NCBI RefSeq assembly: GCF_004765805.1
Contig: NZ_ML219773.1
Span: 248,001 to 312,000 of the forward strand
DNA length: 64,000 nt
DNA from: Halorussus halobius
Lineage (GTDB): Archaea > Halobacteriota > Halobacteria > Halobacteriales > Haladaptataceae
Direction of reading: 5' to 3'
The translations under genes were made by a program, and so were the position numbers. Below, one piece after another: positions 8,235 to 17,210 of the stretch. How positions within the stretch are numbered: position 1 is the stretch's first letter; every line of letters starts with the position of its first letter. The notes below the pieces were generated by a model. It was not told where the DNA came from, ran no database searches, and saw only the letters and a program-made list of their open reading frames with translations.

Positions 8235-8867
8235 ATGATGGACGAGGTCCGGGAGCGCGCCAGACCGTACTTCGAGGACGCGTCGCCCGCCCACGACTGG
8301 CACCACGTCCGGCGGGTCGCGCGACTCGCCGAGACGCTGGTCGACGAGCAGGACCGAGCTATCGACGAGGACGTCCTCTTCGCGGCGGTCTGGCTCCACG
8401 ACATCGGCCGAACCAAGGAGGACCGTGGCGAGATAGCCGACCACGCCGAGTGGGGCGCGAGGGAAGCGGGCCAAATTCTGCGGGACCTCGACGCGGCCGC
8501 CGACACCGCCGAGGCGGTCCAACACTGCATTCGCGCACACCGTTACTCGAACGACGTGGACCCCGCGACGCCGGAAGCCGAGCTTCTCAGCGACGCCGAC
8601 AACCTCGACGCGCTGGGCGCGGTCGGCATCGCGCGCGTGTTCAGCTACGGCGGGGAACTCGGCCAACCGCTCCACGACCCCGACCTCCCGCCGGAAGCAG
8701 ACGACTCCGATTCGGGCGCGACGCAGTTGAACCACGTCCACGAGAAGATACTCTCGCTGCGCGACCGGATGTACACCGAGCCCGGCCGGGAACTCGCCGA
8801 GGCGCGCCACGACTACGTGGTCGCGTTCGCCGAGCGGTTCGAGCGCGAGGCCGCCGGCGAGCGCTGA
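8235..8867 (+). CDS. HD-domain phosphohydrolase
   Basis: 210-residue HD-superfamily protein. Metal ligands are visible as HHVRRVARLAE (His23/24), WLHDIGRT (His55-Asp56) and DADNLDALGAVG further on, the pattern of the YedJ-like uncharacterised HD hydrolases. The family cleaves phosphoester bonds, often in nucleotides. Two tandem ATG codons (8235, 8238) are possible starts; the first is used. It stands between sufS and sufU with the same orientation, but the gaps (80 and 45 bases) do not prove an operon. Confidence 0.85.
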   Translation: MMDEVRERARPYFEDASPAHDWHHVRRVARLAETLVDEQDRAIDEDVLFAAVWLHDIGRTKEDRGEIADHAEWGAREAGQILRDLDAAADTAEAVQHCIRAHRYSNDVDPATPEAELLSDADNLDALGAVGIARVFSYGGELGQPLHDPDLPPEADDSDSGATQLNHVHEKILSLRDRMYTEPGRELAEARHDYVVAFAERFEREAAGER

Positions 8868-8912
8868 CCGGGAATCGCCCGCTTTTTGAGACGTCCGTCC
8901 CGAGATTCGGGC

Positions 8913-9359
8913 ATGGTCGACTGGACACTCGCAGCGGTGATGGGTTCGCACACGCTGATGGCGGTCCTCTGGGCGGGCGGCTATCTGGTCACGTCGATGC
9001 TGGTCGTCCCGGCCGCCGGGCGACACGACGCCCCGGCGTTCGCGCTGGACGTGCTCGACTCGCTCAAGTGGTTCGCGTTCGGCGGCATCGTGGTGATGGG
9101 TGCCTCGGGCGGCGCGGCGCTGTGGGTGCTCTACGACAACAGCCTTCCCGACGGCGTGCGGGGCACCGCGCTGATAGCGATGATGACCCTCTACGGCGTC
9201 TTCGGTCTGACGAGCCTCTGGGCGTGGCGCGAGACCAAGAGCGCCCGCGAATCGGGCGTCGCCGAACTCCCGACCCGGCTGAAGATGGCGTTCCGCACGA
9301 ACGCGCTGGTCGCGACCCTGCTCGTGTTGAACGCGTCGGTCATCGGCTACGTGGCCTGA
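8913..9359 (+). CDS. Four-helix integral membrane protein
   Basis: 148 residues with four predicted membrane spans (about 8-30, 50-72, 85-105 and 125-147). The layout, with VLWAGGYLVTSMLVVPA in the first helix, resembles small CopD/DUF2269-like proteins, but no metal-binding His pair is evident, so copper transport should not be assumed. ATG 8913 is selected because the first helix begins at once. It lies between the HD hydrolase and sufU. Confidence 0.7.
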   Translation: MVDWTLAAVMGSHTLMAVLWAGGYLVTSMLVVPAAGRHDAPAFALDVLDSLKWFAFGGIVVMGASGGAALWVLYDNSLPDGVRGTALIAMMTLYGVFGLTSLWAWRETKSARESGVAELPTRLKMAFRTNALVATLLVLNASVIGYVA

Positions 9360-9417
9360 GCCGCGAAAACCGGCTACGCAACTCTTTTACGCCGGACTCG
9401 CCTACGTTCGCCCAACA

Positions 9418-9846
9418 ATGGGCATGGGCTCGGACATGTACCGCCAGCAGATTCTCGACCACTACAAGAACCCCCGCAACTACGGGGAGATGGAGGAGGC
9501 GACCTACTCCCACGCTGGCGAGAATCCGATGTGCGGCGACGAGATACGGATGGACGTGAAACTCGACGACGACGAGGAGACCATCGAGGGCGTCTCGTTC
9601 GAGGGCGACGGCTGTGCCATCAGTCAGGCCAGCGCGAGCATGCTGACCGAGAAGCTCCGGGGCATGGCGGTCGACGAGATGAAGGCGTTGGACCGCGACG
9701 ACGTCATCGACATGCTCGGCGTGGAGATTAGCCCGATGCGGGTCAAGTGCGCGGTCCTCGCCGAGAAGGTGGTGCAGGACGGCGCGGACATCCACGAGGG
9801 CGAGAAGCAACTCGACAAGACGACGACAGAGGACGACGACGAGTAG
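9418..9846 (+). CDS. sufU: SufU-type Fe-S cluster assembly protein
   Basis: 142-residue IscU/SufU-like protein. The three conserved cysteines and the aspartate are visible: Cys39 and Asp41 in NPMCGDE, Cys66 in GDGCAISQAS, and Cys111 in RVKCAVLAEK. The ILDHYKNPRNYG signature is at about 12-23. The spacing between the second and third cysteines fits SufU, which takes persulfide sulfur from SufS. The acidic tail is a halophilic extension. ATG 9418 is followed by further in-frame ATGs (9424, 9436), so the exact start is uncertain by a few residues. Confidence 0.93.
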   Translation: MGMGSDMYRQQILDHYKNPRNYGEMEEATYSHAGENPMCGDEIRMDVKLDDDEETIEGVSFEGDGCAISQASASMLTEKLRGMAVDEMKALDRDDVIDMLGVEISPMRVKCAVLAEKVVQDGADIHEGEKQLDKTTTEDDDE

Positions 9847-9952
9847 CCCGGTTTTCGTCCCCGGGTCGAGCAGTCGGTCGGCGGTCCCTGTCGACTACCG
9901 AAGTTCGGACATCTGTACTGCCCACTGCAATCGACTGCAGCATCCGTATCTT

Positions 9953-10118
9953 CCGAACCGGCGCGCGCTGGCGCGGCGCGTTCATGCGCCGCGCCAACTG
10001 CGCGAGGGAGGGGCGCGCTCGTGCGCCCCGAGGCTGGGGAGGGGTGAGGCTCACCGTTGCGGCGCGGTCGCGGCGCTGTGCGGTTTCTCACGTGCCTCGG
10101 CAGTAGCTCGCTTCGTCG
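9953..10118 (-). repeat. Dispersed stem-loop element, copy A (complete)
   Basis: Read on the minus strand the order is: a CAGTAGCTCGCTT-like end (about 10101-10113, plus-strand reading), an ACCGC-type tract, the CCTCCCCAGCCTCG box (10029-10042), a hairpin with 7-bp arms 10010-10016/10023-10029, and a perfect 10-bp hairpin 9970-9979/9986-9995 (GGCGCGGCGC on both strands' reading). It lies in the 611-base gap between the convergent sufU and AI-2E genes. Similar elements occur at 24.8, 27.8, 33.2 and 56.6 kb. Confidence 0.75.
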
Positions 10119-10189
10119 CTCCGTACGTTCTGTCGGGCGAGTGACGAGCTACTTTCCCGCCGGAAAGTGCTGGACTCCCCGTCGCCGAG

Positions 10190-10370
10190 CGTACTGAGCT
10201 AGCTCTGCTTGAGCCTATGAGTAAAGAAGCCCTCGCTCGTCGTCGCGACGCTCCTCCTCGCTCGCCCTTCGTCCGCCGAGGCTCCGCACCGCGAACCTCA
10301 CCCCTCCCCAGCCGCCTCGCTCCCGCGCTCCCTCCGGTCGCACGGTCGGCCGTCCCTCGCACGCGCCGGG
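10190..10370 (+). repeat. Dispersed stem-loop element, copy A2 (degenerate, head-to-head with A)
   Basis: Starts with the end motif GAGCTAGCTCTGCTTGAGCC (10196-10215), continues through a short ACCGCGAACC tract and the box CCTCCCCAGCCGCCTCG (10303-10319), and ends with CCCTCGCACGCGCCGG (about 10354-10369). The terminal GGCGCG hairpin seen in other copies is missing. Its end motif faces that of copy A, giving a head-to-head pair about 75 bases apart. The rest of the gap to 10457 shows nothing else I can name. Confidence 0.6.
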
Positions 10371-10457
10371 TGGATAATTCAGTTCAAGCTGAACGCTCCG
10401 TGAACACTCGTTTAGAACTGCGAAGACGCAGTCAGAGTCCGAGAGAGTCGATTAAAT

Positions 10458-11447
10458 CTACGCCAGGTCGTAGTAGTCCGAGAACACCTCGACGGTGGCC
10501 TTGAACAGCGCCAGAACTATCGGGCCGACGAAGATGCCGATAGCGCCGACGAAGTACACCGCGCCCAGCACGCCCAGCAGGATGACCCCGGAGTGGAGCG
10601 ACGACTCCCGGTCGATGACCAGCGCCCGGAGGTAGTCGTCCGTGACCGCCACCGCACTCATCCCGTAGACCACCAGCAGCCCGGCGGCCAGCCATCTCCC
10701 CTCCGCGAGGAGGTAGACGGTCGCGCCGCCGAGCACCGGCGCGACGCCGACGATGGGAATCATGGCGAGGACCATCATCACGACCGTCCAGAACCCGGCG
10801 TTCGGCACGCCGAACGCGAACAGGCCCAGCCCCGAGACGAGCCCCTGCACGGCGGCGACGAGCACGTGGCCCTTCAGTACCGCCCACGTCGCGTCGGCCG
10901 CCTCGCCGTACAGGTCGTCTTGCACGTCGCGGGGCAGGGGCGTGACGCGCTTGACCCACCCGACGAGTTCGTCGCCGTCCTTGAGGAGGTAGTACAGCAG
11001 AAAGAGCAGGAGCATCAGTCCGAGAAAGGCGTGGACGCCCGCGCTCGCGGCCGTCGACGTTCGGTCCGCGATACCGGACGTGACCGACTCGACCAGCCGG
11101 TCGGCCAACGGACCGATTTCGACGCCGAAGCGACCTTCGAGCTGATTCTGTATCGGCTGGAGCGCGGGCAGCTCCTCGGTCGAGGTCGGCAGGCTCTCTA
11201 GCTCGGCGACGCCGACCGTCACGAGCAGGCTCAGCGGGCCGACCACGAGGACGACCGCGAGACTGACCAGCGCGAACGCCGCCGCCTGCGGTCCGACGGC
11301 GGGGACGAGGCGTCGCTGGAGCGGCGAGAGCGTGAACGCCAGCAGCATCGCGCCGAGGACGTAGCTCAGGAACGGCTCGACCACGAGAACCGACAGGGTC
11401 GCGAGGGTCCCGACGAGGACCACGGCGAACCCGGTCCGGGCGTTCAT
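10458..11447 (-). CDS. AI-2E family transporter
   Basis: 329-residue polytopic membrane protein of the AI-2E exporter family (PF01594 type). Two N-terminal spans (about 8-25 and 28-47) and a third (55-80) precede a soluble linker (90-130). The C-terminal half contains helices near 140-160, 205-245, 250-275 and 290-315. The family-typical FGVPNAGFWTVVMMVLAMIPIVG loop region and the SSLHSGVILLGVLGAVYFVGAIGIFVGPI tail are clear. Some members are Na+/H+ antiporters or exporters of small molecules; the substrate here is unknown. It is monocistronic and convergent with sufU across the repeat-filled gap. Confidence 0.85.
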   Translation of the reverse strand: MNARTGFAVVLVGTLATLSVLVVEPFLSYVLGAMLLAFTLSPLQRRLVPAVGPQAAAFALVSLAVVLVVGPLSLLVTVGVAELESLPTSTEELPALQPIQNQLEGRFGVEIGPLADRLVESVTSGIADRTSTAASAGVHAFLGLMLLLFLLYYLLKDGDELVGWVKRVTPLPRDVQDDLYGEAADATWAVLKGHVLVAAVQGLVSGLGLFAFGVPNAGFWTVVMMVLAMIPIVGVAPVLGGATVYLLAEGRWLAAGLLVVYGMSAVAVTDDYLRALVIDRESSLHSGVILLGVLGAVYFVGAIGIFVGPIVLALFKATVEVFSDYYDLA

Positions 11448-11510
11448 GGCCCTAACGACACGGCTTCACGGCGTAAAAGCCGACTGGGCCGGGTGACCCG
11501 AGCCGACCTG

Positions 11511-12545
11511 TTACTCGGGCTTCAGGCCGTCGTTCTCGACGCGCATCACGGCCTCGCCGTCGGCGAGGTTCGGGGCGTCCACGAGCCGGACGATGCGCTT
11601 GTCGCCCTTCGACTTCCGGAGGTAGATGCGGAACGTCGACTTGTGGCCGAGGATGTTGCCCCCGATGGGCTGGGTCGGGTCGCCGAAGAACGAGTCGGGG
11701 TTCGAGGCGACCTGATTGGTCACGACGACCGCCGTGTTGTGGAGGTTGCCCACCTTGTCGAGGTCGTGGAGGTGCTTGTTGAGCTTCTGCTGGCGCTCGG
11801 CGAGTTCGCCGCGGCCGACGTACTCCGCGCGGAAGTGGGCGGTCAGCGAGTCGACGCAGAGCAGTCGGATGGGGTACTCGTCGTCCTGGGTCTCGTTGGC
11901 GAGTTCCTCGGCCTTCTCGGCCAGCAGCATCTGGTGGTTGGAGTTGAACGCCTTGGCGACGTGTATCCTGTCGAGGAAGTCCTCGACCAGCGCCTCCATC
12001 GCCTCGTCGTCGCCGGGCGAGCCCTCGATGTCGCGCTCGTCCATCGCGGCCTGGATGGCCTCGTCTGGCAGCCCCCGAACCATGTCGTCGATGCGCTCGG
12101 GTCGGAAGGTGTCCTCGCTGTCGATGAACATGGCGCTGCCTGCGAGGCCGCCGTGTTCGCGGGGAAGCTGGACGTTGACGGCGAGCTGGTGGGTGACCTG
12201 GGACTTGCCGGCTCCGAACTCGCCGTACACCTCGGTAATGGACTGGGTCTCGACCCCGCCGCCGAGCAGGTCGTCGACCTCGTCTATCTTCCACTCCAGT
12301 TTGCCGATCTTCTCGCGGCGCTCCAGCACCGTCGCGCCGGTCTCGAAGCCGCCCACATCGGCGGCCTCGCGGGCGGCCTGTACGATGTCGGCGGCCGTCG
12401 AGTCGCCGACGTCGGCGGTGTTGGAGAGTTCGCCGGGGCTCGCCACGGCGAGGCCCTCGTAGGAGTCGAACCCCGCGTCCTGAAGCTTCTCTGCGGTCGC
12501 CGGGCCGACGCCCGGAAGCTCTTCTAAGTCTGCGTTTGCTGCCAT
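11511..12545 (-). CDS. radA: DNA repair and recombination protein RadA
   Basis: Archaeal RecA/Rad51 recombinase, 344 residues. The N-terminal helix-hairpin-helix domain ([20 protein letters not shown], 7-26) is followed by the ATPase core with Walker A GEFGAGKS at 108-115 and Walker [16 protein letters not shown]. The L2-region [23 protein letters not shown] is also present. There is no intein, unlike some haloarchaeal RadA genes. A strong TATA-like box is at 12571-12580. It catalyses ATP-dependent strand exchange in homologous recombination. Confidence 0.98.
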   Translation of the reverse strand: MAANADLEELPGVGPATAEKLQDAGFDSYEGLAVASPGELSNTADVGDSTAADIVQAAREAADVGGFETGATVLERREKIGKLEWKIDEVDDLLGGGVETQSITEVYGEFGAGKSQVTHQLAVNVQLPREHGGLAGSAMFIDSEDTFRPERIDDMVRGLPDEAIQAAMDERDIEGSPGDDEAMEALVEDFLDRIHVAKAFNSNHQMLLAEKAEELANETQDDEYPIRLLCVDSLTAHFRAEYVGRGELAERQQKLNKHLHDLDKVGNLHNTAVVVTNQVASNPDSFFGDPTQPIGGNILGHKSTFRIYLRKSKGDKRIVRLVDAPNLADGEAVMRVENDGLKPE

Positions 12546-12570
12546 CGTATCCGTGGCTTGTGCGTCCCGT

Positions 12571-12580
12571 CATATAAACC
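12571..12580 (-). promoter_or_regulatory. radA promoter (BRE/TATA)
   Basis: Minus-strand GGAGGTTTATATG: a purine-rich BRE-like start followed by TTTATA, with its centre about 30 bases before the radA ATG. This is consistent with a nearly leaderless mRNA. Confidence 0.6.
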
Positions 12581-12692
12581 TCCGTTAACAGGGGAGTGAA
12601 AGTGAAAATGCGGGCAAGCGGAGCCACGGCTGGAATCAGAAGACAGGATTTACGTTAGAAGAGGTCGGCCGTCATCGCGTTCCGGTCACGGG

Positions 12693-13316
12693 TCACTCCC
12701 ACGGATGCCTGCCGGGCGAACTCGGCAGGAGGGCGTACCAGTACTCCTTGTTCTCCTCGACTTCGAGTTCGCCGTCGAGGTTGCTCTCCAGTTTGAACTC
12801 CGCACTGGAGTCGCGGTCGTTCGTCCCCTTGGGCACGAGCGGATAGTACGCGCCCCGGCGGAACGAGTACGCCCAGTAGACGTACTGGCCGTCGTCGACC
12901 CGCCCCGACGTGTCCTGGAACGCGAACAGGGCCGCGAGCAGTCGGGAACCGTAGCCGCGCTCGATGAGCGTGTCGGACGCGAAGTGGAGGCTGGTCACGA
13001 GGTCCTCGAAGTCGTCGTCGCGGAGGACGACCCACGAGTAGCCGTAGTCGTCGGTGTGGCCCTCGGCCTCGGTACCGGTCTCGTCCTCGCCCACGTCCAG
13101 AATCTCGTGGACTTCCTCGACCGTTTCGGCGAAGTCGGTGCTGTCGACCTCCGAGAAGCACAGCGCGGCCTCGCCGACCGCCTCGTAGCCCAGTTCGGCC
13201 TCCATCGTGAGGTACGCCGTGCTCATCCCGAACAGGTCCTCGGGGTCGGCCTTCCTCGTCGCGTCGGATTCGGCCTGGATGCCCAGCACTTGCCGCAGCC
13301 CGTCGAACAGTCCCAT
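12693..13316 (-). CDS. pspAB: PspA-associated protein PspAB
   Basis: 207-residue protein matching haloarchaeal PspAB as I remember it. It opens MGLFDGLRQVLGI, carries DPEDLFGMSTAYLTMEAELGYEAVGEAALCF and DLVTSLHFASDTLIERGYGSRLLAALFAF, and has a C-terminal FRRGAYYPLVPKG segment. No transmembrane segment is present. PspAB genes occur next to HtpX proteases and PspA-type membrane-stress proteins; here htpX lies 112 bases upstream on the same strand. The role is inferred to be envelope stress handling. I see no biochemical motif that defines an activity. Confidence 0.75.
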   Translation of the reverse strand: MGLFDGLRQVLGIQAESDATRKADPEDLFGMSTAYLTMEAELGYEAVGEAALCFSEVDSTDFAETVEEVHEILDVGEDETGTEAEGHTDDYGYSWVVLRDDDFEDLVTSLHFASDTLIERGYGSRLLAALFAFQDTSGRVDDGQYVYWAYSFRRGAYYPLVPKGTNDRDSSAEFKLESNLDGELEVEENKEYWYALLPSSPGRHPWE

Positions 13317-13428
13317 GAGCGGACGTAGGCGCGCCCGAACAAAAAGGATGGTAGTGCGGTCGCGCCGGGCGGGTTCCGGCGACCGCGCGGCCGTCAGAAA
13401 ACGTCGGGGAGGCGACCGTCCCGCGTCG

Positions 13429-14304
13429 TCAGGCCGCTTCCATCTCGCGTTCGAGGTCCCGGAGCCGCTCGATTCGGGCCTCGGTGCTGGGGTGGGTGCT
13501 GAACAGCTTCGAGATGAGGCCGCTCTTGATGGGGATGATGAAGAACGCGTTCATCTCGGACTGCTCGCGGATGTCGTCTTTCGGCACCTTGTCCATGTCG
13601 CCGCTGATGGTCATCAGCGCCGACGCCAGCGCGGCGGGCTTGCCGGTGATGGTCGCGGCTCCCCGGTCGGCCGAGTACTCGCGGTACCGGCTGAGCGCCC
13701 GGATGAGGAAGAAGCTCACGATCCACACGACCAGCGAGGCCGCGATGGCGACCCAGACCGGAGCCTGATTCCGGCTGTCGCCGCCCCCGCCGAACCACCA
13801 GCCCCACCGCACCACGAGAAAGGCGATGGTCGAGAGGAACGACGCGATGGTCATCACCATCATGTCGCGGTTCTTGACGTGGGCGAGTTCGTGGGCCAGC
13901 ACGCCCTCCAACTCCTCCTGGTCGAGCGACCGCATGAGTCCGGTCGTGACGGCGACGGCAGCGTTGTCCTGCGAGCGTCCGGTGGCGAAGGCGTTCGGGA
14001 CGCGGCTGTCCACGACGGCGACCTTCGGTTTCGGCAGGTCGGCCTGCTGGGAGAGTCGGCCGACCATCCGGTGCAGCTCCGGATACTCGTCCTCGCCGAC
14101 CTCCTTGGCTCCCATGCTCCACAGCGTCAACTTGTCGCTGAAGAAGAACTGGACGAGCGAGAAGCTCCCCAGCAGCAGGACCGGAATCAGCATGCTCGTG
14201 AACTGCGTACTCAGTACCCCGATGAACACGGCGTACAGCGCGAACAGCAGGAACATCGTGAGGGCCATCCGCCCGCGAAGCCCCCAGTCCGCTTTCCATT
14301 TCAT
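13429..14304 (-). CDS. htpX: HtpX membrane zinc metalloprotease
   Basis: 291-residue M48 peptidase of the cytoplasmic membrane that degrades misfolded membrane proteins. The zinc motif HELAH is at 138-142, with the third ligand probably the Glu in YREYSADRGAA. Membrane helices occur at about 13-32, 36-55 and 150-200 (two spans). ATG 14304 (MKWKADWGLRGRMALTM) is chosen over upstream in-frame codons because it fits the family N-terminus and lies 21-31 bases after a TATA-like box. It is probably co-transcribed with pspAB. Confidence 0.93.
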   Translation of the reverse strand: MKWKADWGLRGRMALTMFLLFALYAVFIGVLSTQFTSMLIPVLLLGSFSLVQFFFSDKLTLWSMGAKEVGEDEYPELHRMVGRLSQQADLPKPKVAVVDSRVPNAFATGRSQDNAAVAVTTGLMRSLDQEELEGVLAHELAHVKNRDMMVMTIASFLSTIAFLVVRWGWWFGGGGDSRNQAPVWVAIAASLVVWIVSFFLIRALSRYREYSADRGAATITGKPAALASALMTISGDMDKVPKDDIREQSEMNAFFIIPIKSGLISKLFSTHPSTEARIERLRDLEREMEAA

Positions 14305-14324
14305 GTGTACCCATAGGGAGTCAC

Positions 14325-14336
14325 CCCTTTTAAGCG
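14325..14336 (-). promoter_or_regulatory. Candidate htpX-pspAB promoter
   Basis: Minus-strand CGCTTAAAAGGG, 21-32 bases before the htpX ATG. It supports the chosen start and a leaderless or very short-leadered transcript. Confidence 0.5.
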
Positions 14337-14436
14337 TTCTTCGACCGGTCGGCGGACGAGCTACCACCCGACTCGGCGACTGCCACCGCGTCCGCACTCC
14401 TTCAGACTTAAACCCGCGAACCTCCTACCCCGGAAC

Positions 14437-15573
14437 ATGACTACCGACGCTCGCCAGTTCTGCCCGAACTGCGGGGAGTCGCTCGACTCCGACCCCGCCG
14501 AGCGACCCTCGCTCCCGGACGCCACGGGCAAGCGCGGCCGCGAGCAGAAGCTCTGTGACGCGTGTTACTTCGACCGGTTCGACCTCGTGGACGCGCCCGA
14601 CCGCATCGAGGTCCGGGTGTGTTCGCGGTGTGGCGCGGTCCACCGGGGCAACCGCTGGGTCGACGTCGACGCCCGCGACTACACCGACGTCGCCATCGAG
14701 GCCGTCAGCGAGTCGCTGGGCGTCCACCTCGACGCCCGCGAGGTGTCGTGGCAGGTCGACCCCGAGCAGGTCGACCGCAACACCATCCGGATGCACTGCC
14801 TGTTCTCGGGCGTCGTGCGCGGGACGTTCGTCGAGGAGGAGGTCGTCGTCCCCGTGAAGATATCGCGGGAGACCTGCACCCGGTGCGGTCGCATCGCGGG
14901 CGACTACTACGCCTCCACGGTGCAGGTCCGCGCCGTCGACCGAACGCCCACCGCCGAGGAAATCGAGCGCGCCGAGGAAATCGCCCACGACGTCGTCGCC
15001 GAGATGGAGGCCACGGGCGACCGCAACGCGTTCGTGACCGAGGTGGGCGAGACCGACGACGGCGTGAACCTCAAGGTCTCGACCACCAACATCGGCAAGA
15101 AGATCGCGGCCAAACTGGTCGAGGAGTTCGGCGGGGGGTACTCCGACTCCGAGACGCTCGTGACCGAGGACGAGGACGGCGAGGAGGTGTATCGGGTGAC
15201 CTACGCCGTGCGCCTGCCGCCGTACTCGCCCGGCGAGGTAATCGACCCCGAGGACGGTGACGGCCCCGTGCTGGTCCGGAGCGTCCGGGGGAATCTGAAG
15301 GGCACGCGACTGACCACCGGCGAGGACTACGAGGCGACCTTCGAGGAGGGCGACGCGCCCGACGCCCGGCGGCTCGGCCACCGCGACGACGCCGAGGCGA
15401 CGACCCTCGTGGCCGTCGAGGACGAGCGCGCGGTGCAGGTGCTCGACCCCGAGACGTACCGCTCGAAGACCGTCGCGCGCCCGGACTACCTCGACCCCGA
15501 CGCCGAGACCGTGCCGGTGTTCAAGAGCCGCGCGGGGCTGCACGTGGTGCCGGAGCGGGATGACGGGGAGTGA
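14437..15573 (+). CDS. nmd3: NMD3 family protein
   Basis: 378-residue archaeal homologue of the eukaryotic 60S export adaptor Nmd3, thought to act in large-subunit maturation. Zinc-binding pairs are seen as FCPNCGES (8-15), LCDACYFDRFD, VCSRCGAVHRGNRW and TCTRCGRIAGDYY. The eIF5A-like and OB-like C-terminal parts (about 250-378) are typical of the family. The stop lies inside the next gene (14-base overlap with taw2), so the two are coupled. The archaeal role is inferred; no nuclear export exists in this host. Confidence 0.92.
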   Translation: MTTDARQFCPNCGESLDSDPAERPSLPDATGKRGREQKLCDACYFDRFDLVDAPDRIEVRVCSRCGAVHRGNRWVDVDARDYTDVAIEAVSESLGVHLDAREVSWQVDPEQVDRNTIRMHCLFSGVVRGTFVEEEVVVPVKISRETCTRCGRIAGDYYASTVQVRAVDRTPTAEEIERAEEIAHDVVAEMEATGDRNAFVTEVGETDDGVNLKVSTTNIGKKIAAKLVEEFGGGYSDSETLVTEDEDGEEVYRVTYAVRLPPYSPGEVIDPEDGDGPVLVRSVRGNLKGTRLTTGEDYEATFEEGDAPDARRLGHRDDAEATTLVAVEDERAVQVLDPETYRSKTVARPDYLDPDAETVPVFKSRAGLHVVPERDDGE

Positions 15574-16594
15574 GCTCGCGGCGGTCGTCCGCAAGCCCGA
15601 GAGCGAGGCGACCATCGCCGCGCTCCGCGAGGAAGGCGTCTACGACGCGACCCGGTCGGTCCGCGAGCGCGACGACGAGACGGTCGAACTCCCCGTCACG
15701 GACCCGCCGACCGAAACCGCGGTCCTCGACGTGGTCGAGCAGGTCGACCCCGACCGGCGACTCCCCGACCTCGACGCCCACCTCCGCGAGCGCGGCTGGT
15801 CCGACGCGGAAATCGAGCGCGCGCCGTCGTCGTGGGCGGTGGTGGGTAGCGTCGTCCTCGTCACCTTCCGCGACGAGGACGGCGACGACGCTCTCGACGC
15901 CCCGGAGCGCGAGGCGGTCGGCGAAGCGCTGCTCGACCTCCACCGCGAGGCCGACACCGTGCTGGCTCACGAGGGCGTGTCGGGCGAGCACCGCGAGCCG
16001 TCGGCGTCGGTGGTCGCAGGCGAGGGCGACACCGAGACGGTCCACGTCGAGCACGGCACCCGTTACGCGCTCGATCTCGCGGCGGTCATGTTCTCGCCGG
16101 GCAACAAGGCCGAGCGCGCCCGGATGGGCGAGGTGGTCGAACCGGGCGAGCGCGCGTTCGACATGTTCGCCGGCGTCGGCTACTTCACCCTGCCGATGGC
16201 CCGGGCCGGGGCCGACGTGGTCGCGGCCGAGCGCAACCCCGAGGCGTTCCGCTATCTGGTCGAGAACGCGATGCTCAACGAGGTCGCCGACCGCGTGTCG
16301 GCGTTTCGCGCCGACTGCCGCGACGTCGAGGTCGACCCGCGAGCCGACCGGGTGGTGATGGGCTACTACGAGGCCCACGAGTACCTCGATTCTGCGCTCG
16401 CGGCGCTGCAGCCCGGCGGAACGGTCCACATGCACGAGGCCACGCCCGAGGCGCTGCTGTGGGACCGACCGGTGTCCCGACTTCGGGACGCCGCCGGGGA
16501 GGCGGGTCGGGCGGTCGAGGTCCTCGACCGTCGGACCGTCAAGAGCCACAGCGAGGGCGTCGCACACGTCGTCGTGGACGCCAGAGTCGAGTAG
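15560..16594 (+). CDS. taw2: Taw2-type tRNA(Phe) aminocarboxypropyltransferase
   Basis: 344-residue class I SAM-dependent enzyme of the Trm5/TYW2 superfamily. The core has MFSPGNKAERARMGEVV followed by the SAM motif DMFAGVGYFTLPMA, AERNPEAFRYLVENAMLNEV, and VVMGYYEAHEYLDSALAALQPGGTVHMHE. The MGYY in place of the Trm5 NLP/NPP motif argues for Taw2, which transfers the 3-amino-3-carboxypropyl group to 4-demethylwyosine at position 37. The alternative is a Trm5-like m1G37 methyltransferase. The overlap with nmd3 puts both in one transcription unit devoted to translation. Confidence 0.75.
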   Translation: MTGSELAAVVRKPESEATIAALREEGVYDATRSVRERDDETVELPVTDPPTETAVLDVVEQVDPDRRLPDLDAHLRERGWSDAEIERAPSSWAVVGSVVLVTFRDEDGDDALDAPEREAVGEALLDLHREADTVLAHEGVSGEHREPSASVVAGEGDTETVHVEHGTRYALDLAAVMFSPGNKAERARMGEVVEPGERAFDMFAGVGYFTLPMARAGADVVAAERNPEAFRYLVENAMLNEVADRVSAFRADCRDVEVDPRADRVVMGYYEAHEYLDSALAALQPGGTVHMHEATPEALLWDRPVSRLRDAAGEAGRAVEVLDRRTVKSHSEGVAHVVVDARVE

Positions 16595-16646
16595 CGTCGG
16601 ACGCCGGCGGGACGAGCCGCGAGCGCGTCGGTGGCGAGCCCGGGGC

Positions 16647-17210
16647 TCAGTCGCGCCGGGCGGGCAGGGTCCGGTCGACCACCTGCTCGAACCGCTCGAC
16701 GGTCGACGGCTCGACGCTCCGCTCGTCGACGACGTACACGCCCCGCAACCCCTTGCTTCGACACTGTCGCACGAACGAGTCGACCAGCCGGTGGAGGCGC
16801 TCCGGTCGCGAGTACATGAGCAGAACGCTGAGGTTGTCGAAGACGACCCACCCGCGTCCCTCCCGGAGGTGGCGGTACGCCCGCGAGAACGCGATGCTGA
16901 CTCCAGTCAGGTCGCTGGGATAGACGTTCTCCTCGCACCAGAGCGGGCCGGTGTAGTCGTCCGTCGAGGGGGAGACCGGGACGACGCCGACGCTGTTTAG
17001 CGGCCGGCCCAGTTGGCGGAGCCGGGACTCCATCTTCCGTGCGGTCGTCCCGACCGAGACGACCAACAGGTTCTCGAACGCCCCGTCCGGGAGCGCCCCG
17101 AGTTCGAACGTCCCGCCGTCCGTCGTGACCAGTACCTGTTCGCCGGCGATGAGCGTCTCCAGTCGAAGCCCGTTCCCGTCGGTCGGGTTGGCGGCGTCGC
17201 TAATCAGCAT
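16647..17210 (-). CDS. DUF7504-like haloarchaeal protein
   Basis: 187-residue soluble protein with a RecA/KaiC-like alternation of strands and helices but no Walker A motif. Recognisable segments are FENLLVVSVGTTARKMESRL, the VYPSDLTGVSIAFSRAYRHL block and GWVVFDNLSVLLMYSRPERLHRLVDSFVRQCR, which resemble a haloarchaeal family I know as DUF7504. Such proteins appear to be degenerate ATPase folds used in signalling. The start overlaps the end of the upstream membrane gene by 11 bases, and a third small membrane gene precedes that. No enzymatic function can be proposed. Confidence 0.65.
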   Translation of the reverse strand: MLISDAANPTDGNGLRLETLIAGEQVLVTTDGGTFELGALPDGAFENLLVVSVGTTARKMESRLRQLGRPLNSVGVVPVSPSTDDYTGPLWCEENVYPSDLTGVSIAFSRAYRHLREGRGWVVFDNLSVLLMYSRPERLHRLVDSFVRQCRSKGLRGVYVVDERSVEPSTVERFEQVVDRTLPARRD

